A stretch of DNA of 64,000 nucleotides from the NCBI RefSeq assembly GCF_003363015.1, contig NZ_QRAP01000013.1, positions 1-64,000 on the forward strand, in the 5' to 3' direction. This document shows positions 10,025 to 19,727 of the stretch, piece by piece. The DNA comes from Enterobacillus tribolii. Its GTDB lineage: Bacteria > Pseudomonadota > Gammaproteobacteria > Enterobacterales > Enterobacteriaceae. Positions within the stretch are counted from its first letter, which is position 1, and each line of letters begins with the position of its first letter. The position numbers were made by a program, and so were the translations under genes. Below the pieces are notes generated by a model. The model did not search any database. It worked only from the letters and a program-made list of their open reading frames with translations, and had not been told where the DNA came from.

Positions 10025-10741
10025 ATGCTGAAAGTCATCATCGTCGACGACGAACAACCCGCTCGCGACGAGTTGCATAATTTGTTGTCCACTCAAACGG
10101 ATATTGAGATTGTTGCTCAATGCGGTAATGCGCTGGAGGCTATCCCTGCGATTCACCGCCAGCAGCCCGACGTGGTGTTTCTGGATATTCAGATGCCGAG
10201 AATCAGCGGTCTTGAGCTGGTTTCCATGCTGGATCCGGATACCCTGCCCTATATCGTGTTCGTGACGGCCTTTGACGAATACGCCATCCAGGCTTTTGAA
10301 CGTCATGCTTTTGACTACCTGCTTAAACCCATCGACATGGCCCGCCTGGAGAAAACCCTGGAGCGCCTGCGTAAAGGCCGCAGCCTGAAGCAAAACCTGA
10401 GCCCGTTGGCCGGCACCCAGCTTAAGCACATTCCCTGCCACGGAATGAACCGCATTTTCTTGCTGAAGCTGGAAGAGGTGGAATACCTGAGTTCGGAGCT
10501 GAGCGGGATCCACGTCGTGGGCAACGGACAAAGCGGCTATACCCAGCTAACGTTGAAAACGCTTGAAGAGAAAACGCCGTTTGTACGCTGCCACCGGCAA
10601 TATATGGTTAATGCGGATAAACTGCGTGAAATTCAGCTATTGGATAACGGCGCCGCGGAAGTGATCACCGACAGCGGAAAGCGTATACCCGTTAGCCGGC
10701 GCTACCTGAAATCATTGAAAGAGTGTCTCGGCATCGCCTGA
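10025..10741 (+). CDS. btsR: LytTR-family response regulator BtsR (YehT)
   Basis: A 238 aa regulator with a receiver domain (1-about 118, acid pocket DDE, phosphoacceptor Asp54 in FLDIQMP, switch Lys in LLKPID) and a C-terminal LytTR DNA-binding domain (about 137-238). Close to E. coli BtsR, which with the kinase BtsS responds to extracellular pyruvate and activates btsT. No LytS-type kinase lies nearby, so it is an orphan here. It starts 7 nt after GCGGAGG, divergent from aroF. Confidence 0.85.
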   Translation: MLKVIIVDDEQPARDELHNLLSTQTDIEIVAQCGNALEAIPAIHRQQPDVVFLDIQMPRISGLELVSMLDPDTLPYIVFVTAFDEYAIQAFERHAFDYLLKPIDMARLEKTLERLRKGRSLKQNLSPLAGTQLKHIPCHGMNRIFLLKLEEVEYLSSELSGIHVVGNGQSGYTQLTLKTLEEKTPFVRCHRQYMVNADKLREIQLLDNGAAEVITDSGKRIPVSRRYLKSLKECLGIA

Positions 10742-10772
10742 TTGCTTACATTCATGAAGGATATATTTCTGT

Positions 10773-11153
10773 ATGGATACGGGAAAAAAGTTTTTAGGTA
10801 TCATGTTGTCTGCTCTTTTTCTCAGCGCATGTCATTCCCTGCCCCCGGAATCATCCGGCGATGATGATAAATCCGTCTGGTTCAATATCGGCCGCGAAGA
10901 TGCCATGCACGGCTATTTTATCCGTGATGATGCCGTATTAACGGAATGGTATGGAATATCAGGCTCAGATACCGGACGGAATGATTACATTCACGGGTAT
11001 ATCGCCGGGCAAAATATATTATGCCGTCCTGCCGAAATACGTAAACGGGGAGCCTCGGGAGAAAACTTTCCTGAAAGCTGTAGCGCCCGTGAAGACACGG
11101 AACAACTTTATCAGGAATGGCTGCATGCCGCCGACCAACATCATAAAAACTAA
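10773..11153 (+). CDS. yfiL: YfiL-like lipoprotein (DUF2799-type)
   Basis: A 126 aa predicted lipoprotein with signal peptide and lipobox LSAC (Cys20). It is followed by a short domain with W..IGREDAMHGY and a later DYIHGYIAGQ, the spaced G..DA..G pattern of the DUF2799/YfiL family. In E. coli yfiL lies just after aroF and before yfiRNB; here it is near aroF but yfiRNB is absent. Function is unknown. Family assignment rests on motif and position. Confidence 0.6.
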   Translation: MDTGKKFLGIMLSALFLSACHSLPPESSGDDDKSVWFNIGREDAMHGYFIRDDAVLTEWYGISGSDTGRNDYIHGYIAGQNILCRPAEIRKRGASGENFPESCSAREDTEQLYQEWLHAADQHHKN

Positions 11154-11360
11154 AGAACATGAAAAGAACAAATAAATAACAAATTAAATCATGTTTATTT
11201 ATTAAATTCGCATTTCATTTTCATTCTCAAAAAAAATTTTTTACCGCCATGATTAAACAGAGAGCGGAATCGCAGAATTAACCAGCCAAATTAATAACTA
11301 TTAGGCTAGCACGTAAAGTTCCTCTGGATTTAAATAATAAATCAATGAGCAAGGATTCCC

Positions 11361-12704
11361 ATGATTACACTACAATTTGCAATTATCATTCTTTGCCTGT
11401 TAGTCGGGACCCGCTATGGCGGTATGGGGCTCGGTCTAATCAGCGGCATTGGTCTTTTTTTACTCACTTTCGTTTTTGGACTGGAACCAGGTAAACCCCC
11501 CGTCGATGTCATGCTGACAATTCTGGCCGTTATCGGCTGTGCGTCGGTACTGCAAACGGCTGGCGGCCTTAACGTCATGATGCAGTTTGCCGAGCGGCTG
11601 CTGCGTAAACATCCCCAACACATCACCCTGCTCGCCCCTCTCACCACCTGGAGCCTGACGTTTCTGTGCGGAACCGGTCACGTGGTGTACACCATGTTCC
11701 CGATCATCGGCGATATCGCGCTGAAAAAGGGTATCCGCCCCGAGCGCCCGATGGCGGTGGCTTCCGTCGCCTCACAGATGGCCATTACCGCATCGCCGGT
11801 TTCCGTTGCTGTTGTTTCACTGGTTTCCATCATCGGCGCCGCGCACGGCGTCGGGCATGCTTACAGCATACTGGAGATACTGGCGATTTCCGTTCCCGCC
11901 TCACTGTGCGGCGTCATAGTCGCTGCCCTGTGGAGCCTGCGTCGCGGTAAGGATTTGGATAAAGACCCTGAGTTTCAGGAGAAAATTAAAGATCCCAAAC
12001 AGCGCGAGTTCATCTTCGGCGGCAACGAAACCTTGCTGGATCAGGTTTTCCCCAAGCAGGCTTACTGGGCAACCTGGGTATTCTTCACCGCGATCCTGCT
12101 CGTCGTCATACTGGGCGCGTTCTCTGACCTGCGTCCCTCATTTGAGGTGAAAGGCGCGCTGAAGCCGCTGTCCATGAACCTGGTGATTCAGATGATGATG
12201 CTGATCGCCGGCGCGGTGATCCTGGTCGGCTGCAAAGTGAAACCTTCTGAAGTTTCTAACGGTGCGGTATTCAAGGCCGGCATGGTCGCGATTTTCTCCG
12301 TATTCGGTGTGGCATGGATGAGCGATACGTTTTTCCAGGCGCACATGAGCGAGCTGAAGTTCGTTCTGGAGGACGTGGTTAAAACGCAGCCCTGGACCTA
12401 CGCGCTGGTGCTGTTCCTGGTGTCCAAGCTGGTAAACAGCCAGGCGGCGGCGCTGACGGCCATCGCTCCGATGGGCCTGCAACTGGGCGTTGACCCCAAA
12501 ATGCTGATCGCGTTCTTCCCGGCGGCGTACGGCTATTTTATTCTGCCGACCTACCCCAGCGATCTGGCCTGTATCGGCTTTGACCGTTCAGGAACGACCC
12601 GTATCGGCAAATTCATTATCAACCACAGCTTCATCATCCCCGGACTGATCGGCGTGCTCTGCTCTTGCTGTATGGGCTACCTGCTGGTTGCTACCTTCCT
12701 CTGA
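11361..12704 (+). CDS. dcuB: Anaerobic C4-dicarboxylate transporter (DcuA/DcuB family)
   Basis: Inner membrane protein of 447 aa with about 10-12 hydrophobic segments throughout. It carries family blocks CGTGHVVYT, ASPVSVAVVSL, KLVNSQAAAL and LPTYPSDLA. Such carriers exchange fumarate, malate or aspartate for succinate during anaerobic growth. Length and the GKPPVDVML segment favour DcuB over DcuA, but the split is not certain. It stands alone with an AT-rich 207-bp upstream region; I could not find a convincing FNR site there. Confidence 0.88.
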   Translation: MITLQFAIIILCLLVGTRYGGMGLGLISGIGLFLLTFVFGLEPGKPPVDVMLTILAVIGCASVLQTAGGLNVMMQFAERLLRKHPQHITLLAPLTTWSLTFLCGTGHVVYTMFPIIGDIALKKGIRPERPMAVASVASQMAITASPVSVAVVSLVSIIGAAHGVGHAYSILEILAISVPASLCGVIVAALWSLRRGKDLDKDPEFQEKIKDPKQREFIFGGNETLLDQVFPKQAYWATWVFFTAILLVVILGAFSDLRPSFEVKGALKPLSMNLVIQMMMLIAGAVILVGCKVKPSEVSNGAVFKAGMVAIFSVFGVAWMSDTFFQAHMSELKFVLEDVVKTQPWTYALVLFLVSKLVNSQAAALTAIAPMGLQLGVDPKMLIAFFPAAYGYFILPTYPSDLACIGFDRSGTTRIGKFIINHSFIIPGLIGVLCSCCMGYLLVATFL

Positions 12705-12715
12705 TTCTTCTCCCC

Positions 12716-12740
12716 CGTAAGGCTCCCCCGGAGCCTTACG
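12716..12740 (+). terminator. Hairpin after dcuB
   Basis: Perfect stem CGTAAGGCTC-CCCCG-GAGCCTTACG starting 12 bp after the stop. There is no good T-run, so termination may need Rho or be modest. Confidence 0.6.
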
Positions 12741-12876
12741 GTACATATGCAAAAAGCATCTAATCCAGAAAACTATTTGCTTAAAATAAGCTAACCGCGA
12801 GAGTTCTTCCCCGCAATGCCAATCGCTATAATGTGACGCTCGTCACTCTGTTCTCCCGGTTTCAATTGGATTAATC

Positions 12877-13632
12877 ATGCATGTTTCCCGCGTCTTATAC
12901 GCACTGCCCGTTTGTTTAAGCATCCTGACCGCCACTCACGCATTTGCCGACACCACGCTGTTTACCGCACTGGACGACCCTTCCAGCGCTAAAAAGCCGT
13001 TTGAAGGCAACGCGCAGGCCGGCTACAACGCCCAAAGCGGTAACTCCAGCAACTCAGCGCTGATGGCCAGCACGACCATGACCTGGTTTCATCCCGAAAC
13101 GGCGTACAGTCTGTGGGGAACCGCAAATAACACCAAATCCGGCGATACCCGCTCATCAGAGAAGTATCAGGCCGGCGGCCGTTCCCGTTACAACGTAAAC
13201 CCTGACAACTACCTGTTCGGCCAGGCAAACTGGCTCAACGACCGCTACGGCGGGTACGACTCGCGTACGACGGCAACAGCCGGATACGGCCGCCAGATAT
13301 GGAGTGACCCGGAGCAGGATCTGCGCGTAGAATTCGGCCCTGGCGTACGCCATGACGAATACTACGGCGGGGGACGAAGCACCCGGGGCTTGGCCTACGG
13401 CGCCGCCAACTACGCCTATCAGTTAACGAAAAACGCACAGTTTACGCAGGGCGTCTCCGCGCTCGCCAACGATCAAACCACGTTAAACTCAGAAACGGCA
13501 CTGAATGTCGGGATTAACGACGCCTTCTCCCTGCGCCTCTCTTACAACGTGGTTTACAACACCGAACCGCCGGCCAGCGCGCCGAAAAAGACAGATACGA
13601 CAACAGCTGTTACGCTGCGTTATAATATGTGA
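12877..13632 (+). CDS. ydiY: YdiY family outer-surface protein (DUF481)
   Basis: A 251 aa protein with a signal peptide cleaved after about residue 24 (HAFA). The rest alternates as a small beta-barrel and ends in an aromatic-rich strand (VTLRYNM). FTALDDPSSAKKPFEGN and SEKYQAGGRSRYN match E. coli YdiY, an acid-induced DUF481 protein of unknown role. It is monocistronic, with its own terminator. Confidence 0.85.
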   Translation: MHVSRVLYALPVCLSILTATHAFADTTLFTALDDPSSAKKPFEGNAQAGYNAQSGNSSNSALMASTTMTWFHPETAYSLWGTANNTKSGDTRSSEKYQAGGRSRYNVNPDNYLFGQANWLNDRYGGYDSRTTATAGYGRQIWSDPEQDLRVEFGPGVRHDEYYGGGRSTRGLAYGAANYAYQLTKNAQFTQGVSALANDQTTLNSETALNVGINDAFSLRLSYNVVYNTEPPASAPKKTDTTTAVTLRYNM

Positions 13633-13642
13633 ATTCCATCCC

Positions 13643-13668
13643 GGGCCGGTATTATCGGCCCTCTTTTC
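13643..13668 (+). terminator. ydiY intrinsic terminator
   Basis: Stem GGGCCG-GTATTAT-CGGCCC followed by TCTTTTCTCTC. Confidence 0.75.
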
Positions 13669-14063
13669 TCTCACAAAGAGACACTAACCCTGGGCGGCCA
13701 CAACCTTTATTTCCATATTCCCAGTATCAATTCGCTCACCAATCTATATTCAACAGAACCGTCTCTGCACACCTCTAATCCCACATAATAAACAAGATTA
13801 ACAATCTCAAAAAAACAAGAATAATCCCAAACCAAAAACATAAAACAACATAAACCAGAACAGATAAATAAAGAGCAAAAACCATGCATTACTCATTGAA
13901 TTTAAAGATTAAAATGAGGAGCAAAAGATAAATAACATCATCATCACCCACATAAAAATAAGATTATTCTCTGAATAATAAATAAACAAAACAGGAAAAA
14001 TCCTTCAAAAGATTTTTTTGATATGCCATAATGCGAAAAATTTAATTTCAGATATATAGATAT
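13669..14063. other. AT-rich gene-free spacer before the gtr cassette
   Basis: About 395 bp with no convincing gene. The plus strand is strikingly A-rich and T/G-poor. Near its end lies a weak hairpin, AAAAATC (13996-14002) with GATTTTT (14011-14017). It probably carries the gtrA promoter, but no clear -35/-10 pair stands out. Confidence 0.6.
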
Positions 14064-14426
14064 ATGAGCAAGACCTTTTCAAAATATATTATTGTCGGCC
14101 TTGCCAATACCGGCTTAACAGCCGCAATCATATTATTACTTACCTACCTAGGAAGGGGGATTTATTTATCAAATGCCACAGGTTATATAGCCGGCATATG
14201 TCTTAGCTTTGTTCTCAATACCCTATTCACATTCTCAGCAAAACTCTCCGCGAACAGGCTAATAAAATTCCTTCTTGTCTGTGCAATTAGCTATATCGTA
14301 AATCTGGTTGCGATTAAGACAGTGCTATTTATTAATCCCGGCTACATCTATATTGCACAGCTAATCGGGATGGCGCTGTATACCATAACCGGTTTTTATA
14401 TGAATAAAAAATGGGCCATGAAATGA
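14064..14426 (+). CDS. gtrA: GtrA family bactoprenol-linked glucose flippase
   Basis: A 120 aa inner membrane protein with four hydrophobic helices, typical of GtrA. It is thought to flip undecaprenyl-phosphate-glucose to the periplasm for O-antigen or surface glycan decoration. The N-terminal KYIIVGLANTGL is the family signature. It forms a compact cassette with the overlapping gtrB and the third membrane enzyme. Codon use is AT-rich compared with neighbours, suggesting acquisition. Confidence 0.9.
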   Translation: MSKTFSKYIIVGLANTGLTAAIILLLTYLGRGIYLSNATGYIAGICLSFVLNTLFTFSAKLSANRLIKFLLVCAISYIVNLVAIKTVLFINPGYIYIAQLIGMALYTITGFYMNKKWAMK

Positions 14427-15445
14427 ATCTTGAACCTGCAGCATATCAAGAAAATAAAGCATATTCTCGTTCACTCAACGGGAAGAAAATCCCCAGTCTG
14501 TCTATCGTCGTTCCTTGCTATAATGAGTCAGAGGCATTTGACGCCTGTGTAAAGGAACTTGATTCAGTCATTCAGGCGCTTATTTCAGATAATTGCATCA
14601 GGCCAGAAAGCGTAATTATTTTTGTCGACGATGGCAGCAAAGATAATACCTGGGCGCTCATCAAACAGGCCTCAATACAGAATTCACGGATTCATGGCGT
14701 CAAGCTTTCGCGCAACCGCGGACATCAGTTAGCCTTGATGGCGGGCTTATCTACCGTGACGACGGACATCTGCATCAGCATTGATGCCGACCTGCAGGAT
14801 GACACAAGCTGCATTCGGGAAATGGTAGAAAAGTATATGCAGGGCAATGAAATTGTTTACGGCGTCCGTAACGATCGTTCCAGCGACAGTTTTTTTAAGC
14901 GCTCAACGGCCAACGCTTTCTACAAATTTATGACGGCCATGGGCGTCAGTCAGGTCGCCAATCATGCCGATTACAGGTTACTCAGCAAACGGGCGCTTTC
15001 CAGCCTGTTAAAGTACAAAGAAAAAAATATCTATATTCGCGGCATGATCCCGCTTATCGGATTTACCTCTGACAAGGTCTATTACAGCCGCAGCTCACGC
15101 GTAGCCGGTGAGTCAAAGTACCCGCTCAAAAAAATGATTGCGTTGGCTATGGAGGGGGTTACCTCTCTGTCCGTAACGCCGCTGCGTATTATTTCCGCCC
15201 TGGGTTTTATTACCTGCATTATTGCCGCCATCGCCAGCTTTTATGCCCTGTTTGAAAAAATGCGCGGCAGCACCATTGAAGGCTGGACGTCAGTGATGAT
15301 CTCCATCTTTTTTCTGGGCGGCGTGCAGTTACTCAGCCTGGGCGTGATCGGTGAATACATCGGAAAGATATACATTGAAACCAAAGACCGGCCCAAATTC
15401 TTTATTGAAGAAATGACGTATGAGGATCAAAATGAAAGCGCTTAA
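14423..15445 (+). CDS. gtrB: GtrB bactoprenol glucosyltransferase (GT2)
   Basis: Transfers glucose from UDP-glucose to undecaprenyl phosphate. The GT2 domain has LSIVVPCYNE, FVDDGSKDNT and the metal site ISIDADLQDD, and two C-terminal membrane helices (about 230-310) anchor it. The start at 14423 shares ATGA with the gtrA stop and gives 340 aa; an alternative ATG at 14411 adds four residues. It runs into the next gene with a 14-bp overlap. Confidence 0.93.
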   Translation: MNLEPAAYQENKAYSRSLNGKKIPSLSIVVPCYNESEAFDACVKELDSVIQALISDNCIRPESVIIFVDDGSKDNTWALIKQASIQNSRIHGVKLSRNRGHQLALMAGLSTVTTDICISIDADLQDDTSCIREMVEKYMQGNEIVYGVRNDRSSDSFFKRSTANAFYKFMTAMGVSQVANHADYRLLSKRALSSLLKYKEKNIYIRGMIPLIGFTSDKVYYSRSSRVAGESKYPLKKMIALAMEGVTSLSVTPLRIISALGFITCIIAAIASFYALFEKMRGSTIEGWTSVMISIFFLGGVQLLSLGVIGEYIGKIYIETKDRPKFFIEEMTYEDQNESA

Positions 15446-17450
15446 GAGGGCTATGCCGCTATTCTTGTTGATCGTCTATACGATGGCCGTTGCCTGTTAC
15501 TTCATCAGCAAAGAACAAAATATTTATTTTTGGGACTACAACGGATATTGGCGATACTGGCAGAGCTTGTCCCAACTGATTTACCAAGCGCCGCTCGATG
15601 CGCTGAACGGCATCCTTAGCTCTGTACGTCATGATGATTACAACGTCATTCCCATCACCATCACGACAATATTCAATGCACTCCCCTTCGGCTCAAGAAT
15701 GAGCTACATCATTTCTTTATTCGTCGTTTATGTCATCCCGACGGTTTATCTTTTTGCCTTGCTCAGCACATATTTTAACCCACAAGATAAAAAGCTTAAC
15801 ACCGTGCTTTATATGGCGCTGGCCGCAACGTTTACCGCATTCTGGGCGCCCACATTACGCGGGTATCCGGACATTTGCGGGCTCATTTTTGTTATTGCGG
15901 CAGTGCTCTATTGCGCCAAAACAAATTTGGCCGAGCGCGTAAAAATCAGACAAGCCATCATACTCGGTATCCTTCTTTGGGCGCCTTTTCTTCTGCGCCG
16001 GTGGTATGCCTATACCGTGGTGTCGTTGTACTTCTCTCTGCCCATACTTAACTATTTTCTCTATAAGAACCGGGGTATTGATGTTGAATCGGCCAAGAGG
16101 ATCATTTTTAACTTCTTTATCTCTGGCGTACTCAGCTGTATTTTTGCACTCATTCTTCAGTGGCCGCTTCTTTTGCGGATTATCTCCACGGACTATGCTT
16201 ACATCTACTCAGCCTATCAATTCCCGTTTATCGCGTCTTTTCATTCACTGATTAACAGCGTGGGGCGCATGTTCCTCCCGCTCTTTATTGCATCAATAGC
16301 GTTGATTTTTTTCAGCAAGAGCAAAGAAAAAATAGTATTCGCCCTATTCTGCACGTTTAACTTATTGTTCAGCTTCTTTCTGTTTACCCGCACGCAAAGC
16401 CCGGGGATACAACATAACCTCCCCTTTGCGCTGTGGATGCTCCTTGTGGTCGCACAGGGAATATCGCTGCTGCTGGGAATGATCAAATCTAAAGGAATAA
16501 AATATGCCTGCCTCGGCGTAACGCTGCTCTTTGCATGTCTCATTCAGCAACATTCACTGTTCGGCTTAAAGACACCTGACGGATTAAACGCCTGCCTGCC
16601 CGCCCAAACGCTCCCGCTCAGGGTACAGAACTACCCCGAGTATTTGGCGCTGAGAGATGATGTCCTCAGGCTCTCCGGAGACGGCAGCAAAGTTGCCGTG
16701 TTAAGTTCAAGCAATACCCTTAATGACGACATGCTCAGCACGCTGACCGATCGAAAAATGGGGGAGCGCCTTGTTTTTACTTCGCAAATCGACCTGCGTG
16801 ACGGCATCAACTTTAATGCATTAAATGCCCGGTACCTCATTGTGGCAAACCCCATCCAAACGCATGTCAGGCCAGAAGGGCAGCGCGTAATAACCCTGCC
16901 GGCAAGCGCATTGCTGGAGGGGAAAAACATAGGGAAAGCCTTCCGGCGCCTTGATCGCGAATATAAATTGTCTGATAACGTCAGCGCATGGATTTATGAA
17001 AAGAAACGCCCTTTTACCCAGCAGGAATTGGACGAATTTTTAAATTTATTCTATCCATCCTACCCGGAGTGGAAAGGCCGGTACGACAGCGGGGTGTTCT
17101 ACGCCTTCCTGAGCGCTCAGATTAAAAAAGGCGACATATGGGGGGAGTTCACCGTTGATGGCAATGGGATCATCTACGCACATCCCGGAGAGAACACGCC
17201 AACGACCGTGCTCTGGACGCTTCATGGCGTAAACCACCTGAAAATAAAATCAATAAGCACCGCCTGCAACACCGACGATACCATCCTGGTTGAAGTTGGC
17301 GGTGATGATTTACCTTCTGAAAAAGCGGAAGTACCAAAGGGCGGAGAGGTGATACTGGATGTTTCTTATCTGCAAGGAAAGCCTTCTGTGCTTTCGATTC
17401 GTAAGAACAAGTCTTCGGGATGTGACGCCATCAATATTGAAGGCGAGTAA
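15432..17450 (+). CDS. Polytopic GT-C-type glycosyltransferase of gtr cassette
   Basis: A 672 aa protein with about 10-12 membrane helices in the first 380 residues, then a hydrophilic domain of about 280 residues that is probably periplasmic. In gtr cassettes the third gene is the serotype-specific enzyme that moves glucose from the lipid carrier onto the acceptor glycan. The early loop FWDYNGYWRYW places acidic residues where GT-C enzymes have their catalytic Asp. The ATG at 15432 has GAGG 6 nt upstream and is preferred over 15420. It is longer than many GtrC proteins, and the acceptor is unknown. Confidence 0.8.
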   Translation: MKALKRAMPLFLLIVYTMAVACYFISKEQNIYFWDYNGYWRYWQSLSQLIYQAPLDALNGILSSVRHDDYNVIPITITTIFNALPFGSRMSYIISLFVVYVIPTVYLFALLSTYFNPQDKKLNTVLYMALAATFTAFWAPTLRGYPDICGLIFVIAAVLYCAKTNLAERVKIRQAIILGILLWAPFLLRRWYAYTVVSLYFSLPILNYFLYKNRGIDVESAKRIIFNFFISGVLSCIFALILQWPLLLRIISTDYAYIYSAYQFPFIASFHSLINSVGRMFLPLFIASIALIFFSKSKEKIVFALFCTFNLLFSFFLFTRTQSPGIQHNLPFALWMLLVVAQGISLLLGMIKSKGIKYACLGVTLLFACLIQQHSLFGLKTPDGLNACLPAQTLPLRVQNYPEYLALRDDVLRLSGDGSKVAVLSSSNTLNDDMLSTLTDRKMGERLVFTSQIDLRDGINFNALNARYLIVANPIQTHVRPEGQRVITLPASALLEGKNIGKAFRRLDREYKLSDNVSAWIYEKKRPFTQQELDEFLNLFYPSYPEWKGRYDSGVFYAFLSAQIKKGDIWGEFTVDGNGIIYAHPGENTPTTVLWTLHGVNHLKIKSISTACNTDDTILVEVGGDDLPSEKAEVPKGGEVILDVSYLQGKPSVLSIRKNKSSGCDAINIEGE

Positions 17451-17484
17451 ATCCGGGTATCCGGCTATGCCTGCATAGCCACAA

Positions 17485-17516
17485 AAAAGGGGGTTGGCAT
17501 AATGCCAACCCCCTTG
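17485..17516 (-). terminator. rpsP-rimM-trmD-rplS operon terminator
   Basis: 14-bp stem AAGGGGGTTGGCAT / ATGCCAACCCCCTT (17487-17515). On the minus strand it is followed by a T6 run. It may also stop the converging gtr transcript. Confidence 0.92.
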
Positions 17517-17553
17517 TTTCGTATTAACCTTTGGATGTGGCGTGAGCCACTGA

Positions 17554-17916
<363 letters not shown>

Positions 17917-17952
17917 CTAGGTAAACTGATATATGGGGGTTCAAGCCACAGC

Positions 17953-18720
17953 TCAAACATTCCCCTGATGGTCTTGCTGCTCTGCATGTTCCCGTTGGAA
18001 CTCTGCCAGCAGCACCGCTTGCTCGTCAGTCAGAGCTAGGCTTTCCAGAAGTTCAGGTCTTCTAAGCCAGGTACGGCCCAACGACTGCTTCAGGCGCCAG
18101 CGACGTATCTCCGCATGATTTCCCGACAGCAACACCGGCGGTACTTCCATGCTCTCTAACACTTCAGGGCGGGTATAGTGCGGGCAATCCAGCAACCCGT
18201 CGGCAAATGAATCCTCCTCCGCTGACGCCTGATGTCCCAAAACTCCCGGTATAAACCGTGAAACGGAATCAATCAGCGTCATGGCCGGCAATTCACCACC
18301 GCTGAGAACGTAATCGCCGACAGACCACTCTTCGTCGATCTCGGTTTGGATCACGCGCTCATCAATACCTTCATAACGGCCGCAAACCAGAATCAGCTTC
18401 TCGTTCGTTGCCAGTTCGCAAACACCCTGCTGGTCGAGTTTGCGCCCCTGCGGCGAGAGATAAATCACTTTCGCCCCTTCGCCTGCCGCTGCTTTTGCCG
18501 CATGGATGGCTTCCCGTAAAGGTTGCACCATCATCAGCATCCCCGGGCCGCCGCCATAAGGGCGATCGTCCACGGTGCGATGCCGATCGTACGTGAAGTC
18601 GCGCGGACTCCAGCACTGCACGCTCAGCAGGCCATTTTTTACTGCCCGGCCAGTCACCCCATGCTCGGTTATGGCGCGAAACATTTCAGGAAACAGGCTG
18701 ACTACACCAACCCACATCAC
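17953..18720 (-). CDS. trmD: tRNA (guanine-N1)-methyltransferase TrmD
   Basis: Methylates G37 of tRNAs reading CNN codons, preventing frameshifts. It is a SPOUT knotted enzyme of 255 aa acting as a dimer. The AdoMet-binding region shows [14 protein letters not shown] and [13 protein letters not shown]. It lies between rimM and rplS as in E. coli. Confidence 0.99.
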   Translation of the reverse strand: MMWVGVVSLFPEMFRAITEHGVTGRAVKNGLLSVQCWSPRDFTYDRHRTVDDRPYGGGPGMLMMVQPLREAIHAAKAAAGEGAKVIYLSPQGRKLDQQGVCELATNEKLILVCGRYEGIDERVIQTEIDEEWSVGDYVLSGGELPAMTLIDSVSRFIPGVLGHQASAEEDSFADGLLDCPHYTRPEVLESMEVPPVLLSGNHAEIRRWRLKQSLGRTWLRRPELLESLALTDEQAVLLAEFQREHAEQQDHQGNV

Positions 18721-18762
18721 CTAATCCCCGTCATGTTATTACCCCGCACCAACGTCCGGAGG

Positions 18763-19293
18763 TTAAAAACCAGGATCCCAATCTACTTCAATCAATTGAG
18801 CAGTGAGATCGACTCTCTTGATTACCTGCCCGTCGAGGAACGGAATCAACCGCTCCTTGATGCCAAACGCATCCTTCAGGTTTGCCTTCACGACCATAAC
18901 GTCGTTAGAACCGGTTTCCATCATGTCAGTGACTTTACCCAGTTCATAACCGGCAACGGTGACTACCTTGCAACCCATCAGGTCGCGCCAGTAGTAATCG
19001 CCTTCGCCCAGCTCCGGCAACTGCGACTCATCCACGACAATCTCACGATTCGTCAGGGCATTCGCCGCATCACGATCATCAACACCTTTAATTTTGATGA
19101 CCATATCCTGATTGTGGTACTTCCAGCCTTCCAGCTCGATCTGTACCCATTGACCCGCCTGCTGGATATACCACGGCTGATAGTCAAAAATGCTTTCGGC
19201 TTCTTCGGTGGATGAAAACACTCTGAGCCAACCACGAATGCCATAGGCAGAACCCAGTTTCCCAAGCACCACCTGATTAAGTTGTTTGCTCAT
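18763..19293 (-). CDS. rimM: 16S rRNA processing protein RimM
   Basis: Assembly factor for the 30S head that binds S19 and helps process 16S rRNA. An N-terminal RimM beta-barrel ([15 protein letters not shown]) is followed by a PRC-barrel domain (about 98-176, [11 protein letters not shown]). The ATG at 19293 gives MSKQLNQ as in E. coli, with GGTGG 5 nt upstream. A GTG nine bases earlier is less likely. Confidence 0.97.
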   Translation of the reverse strand: MSKQLNQVVLGKLGSAYGIRGWLRVFSSTEEAESIFDYQPWYIQQAGQWVQIELEGWKYHNQDMVIKIKGVDDRDAANALTNREIVVDESQLPELGEGDYYWRDLMGCKVVTVAGYELGKVTDMMETGSNDVMVVKANLKDAFGIKERLIPFLDGQVIKRVDLTAQLIEVDWDPGF

Positions 19294-19311
19294 TGCGACC
19301 ACCGCGGCGGA

Positions 19312-19560
19312 TTAAGCTGCTTTCTTAGCTTCTTTGATCAGCGCGGAAACGCGATCAGAAACGGTAGCGCCCTGGCCGACCCAATGTTCGATACGGTCCA
19401 GATCCAGACGCAGTGCTTCAGCCTGACCGGAAGCGATCGGGTTGAAGAAGCCTACGCGCTCAATGAAGCGACCGTTGCGCGCATTGCGGCTGTCGCTCAC
19501 TACTACCTGATAAAACGGACGCTTTTTCGCGCCGTGGCGTGCCAAACGAATTGTTACCAT
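19312..19560 (-). CDS. rpsP: 30S ribosomal protein S16
   Basis: Small-subunit assembly protein of 82 aa starting [13 protein letters not shown], as in E. coli. It is the first gene of the operon, with a good GAGGATGTT ribosome site upstream. In-frame codons further upstream belong to the leader. Confidence 0.99.
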   Translation of the reverse strand: MVTIRLARHGAKKRPFYQVVVSDSRNARNGRFIERVGFFNPIASGQAEALRLDLDRIEHWVGQGATVSDRVSALIKEAKKAA

Positions 19561-19672
19561 AACATCCTCATTAGTTAATAAAACACCAGACCCCATCGAG
19601 GAACGGAGCCCGGTGTCAGTGTTCATACGAACATAAAAAGCCCGAAAATTTTACTCATTTTGCCGCGAAAAG

Positions 19673-19702
19673 CAACCGCGGCGCACTGGCGCCGCGGTAA
19701 TT
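19673..19702 (-). terminator. ffh terminator hairpin
   Basis: Long GC stem ACCGCGGCGCC-AGT-GCGCCGCGGT on the minus strand, followed by TGCTTTTC. It lies between ffh and rpsP. Confidence 0.7.
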
Positions 19703-19727
19703 TATCGGAAAAAACGGGAACTTTTCC

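Noticed and set aside
11154-11360. Possible FNR site before the Dcu gene
   Set aside because: No TTGAT-N4-ATCAA match was found by eye.
13707-13889. 60-codon minus-strand frame in the A-rich spacer
   Set aside because: No ribosome site, and its composition simply reflects the skewed DNA.
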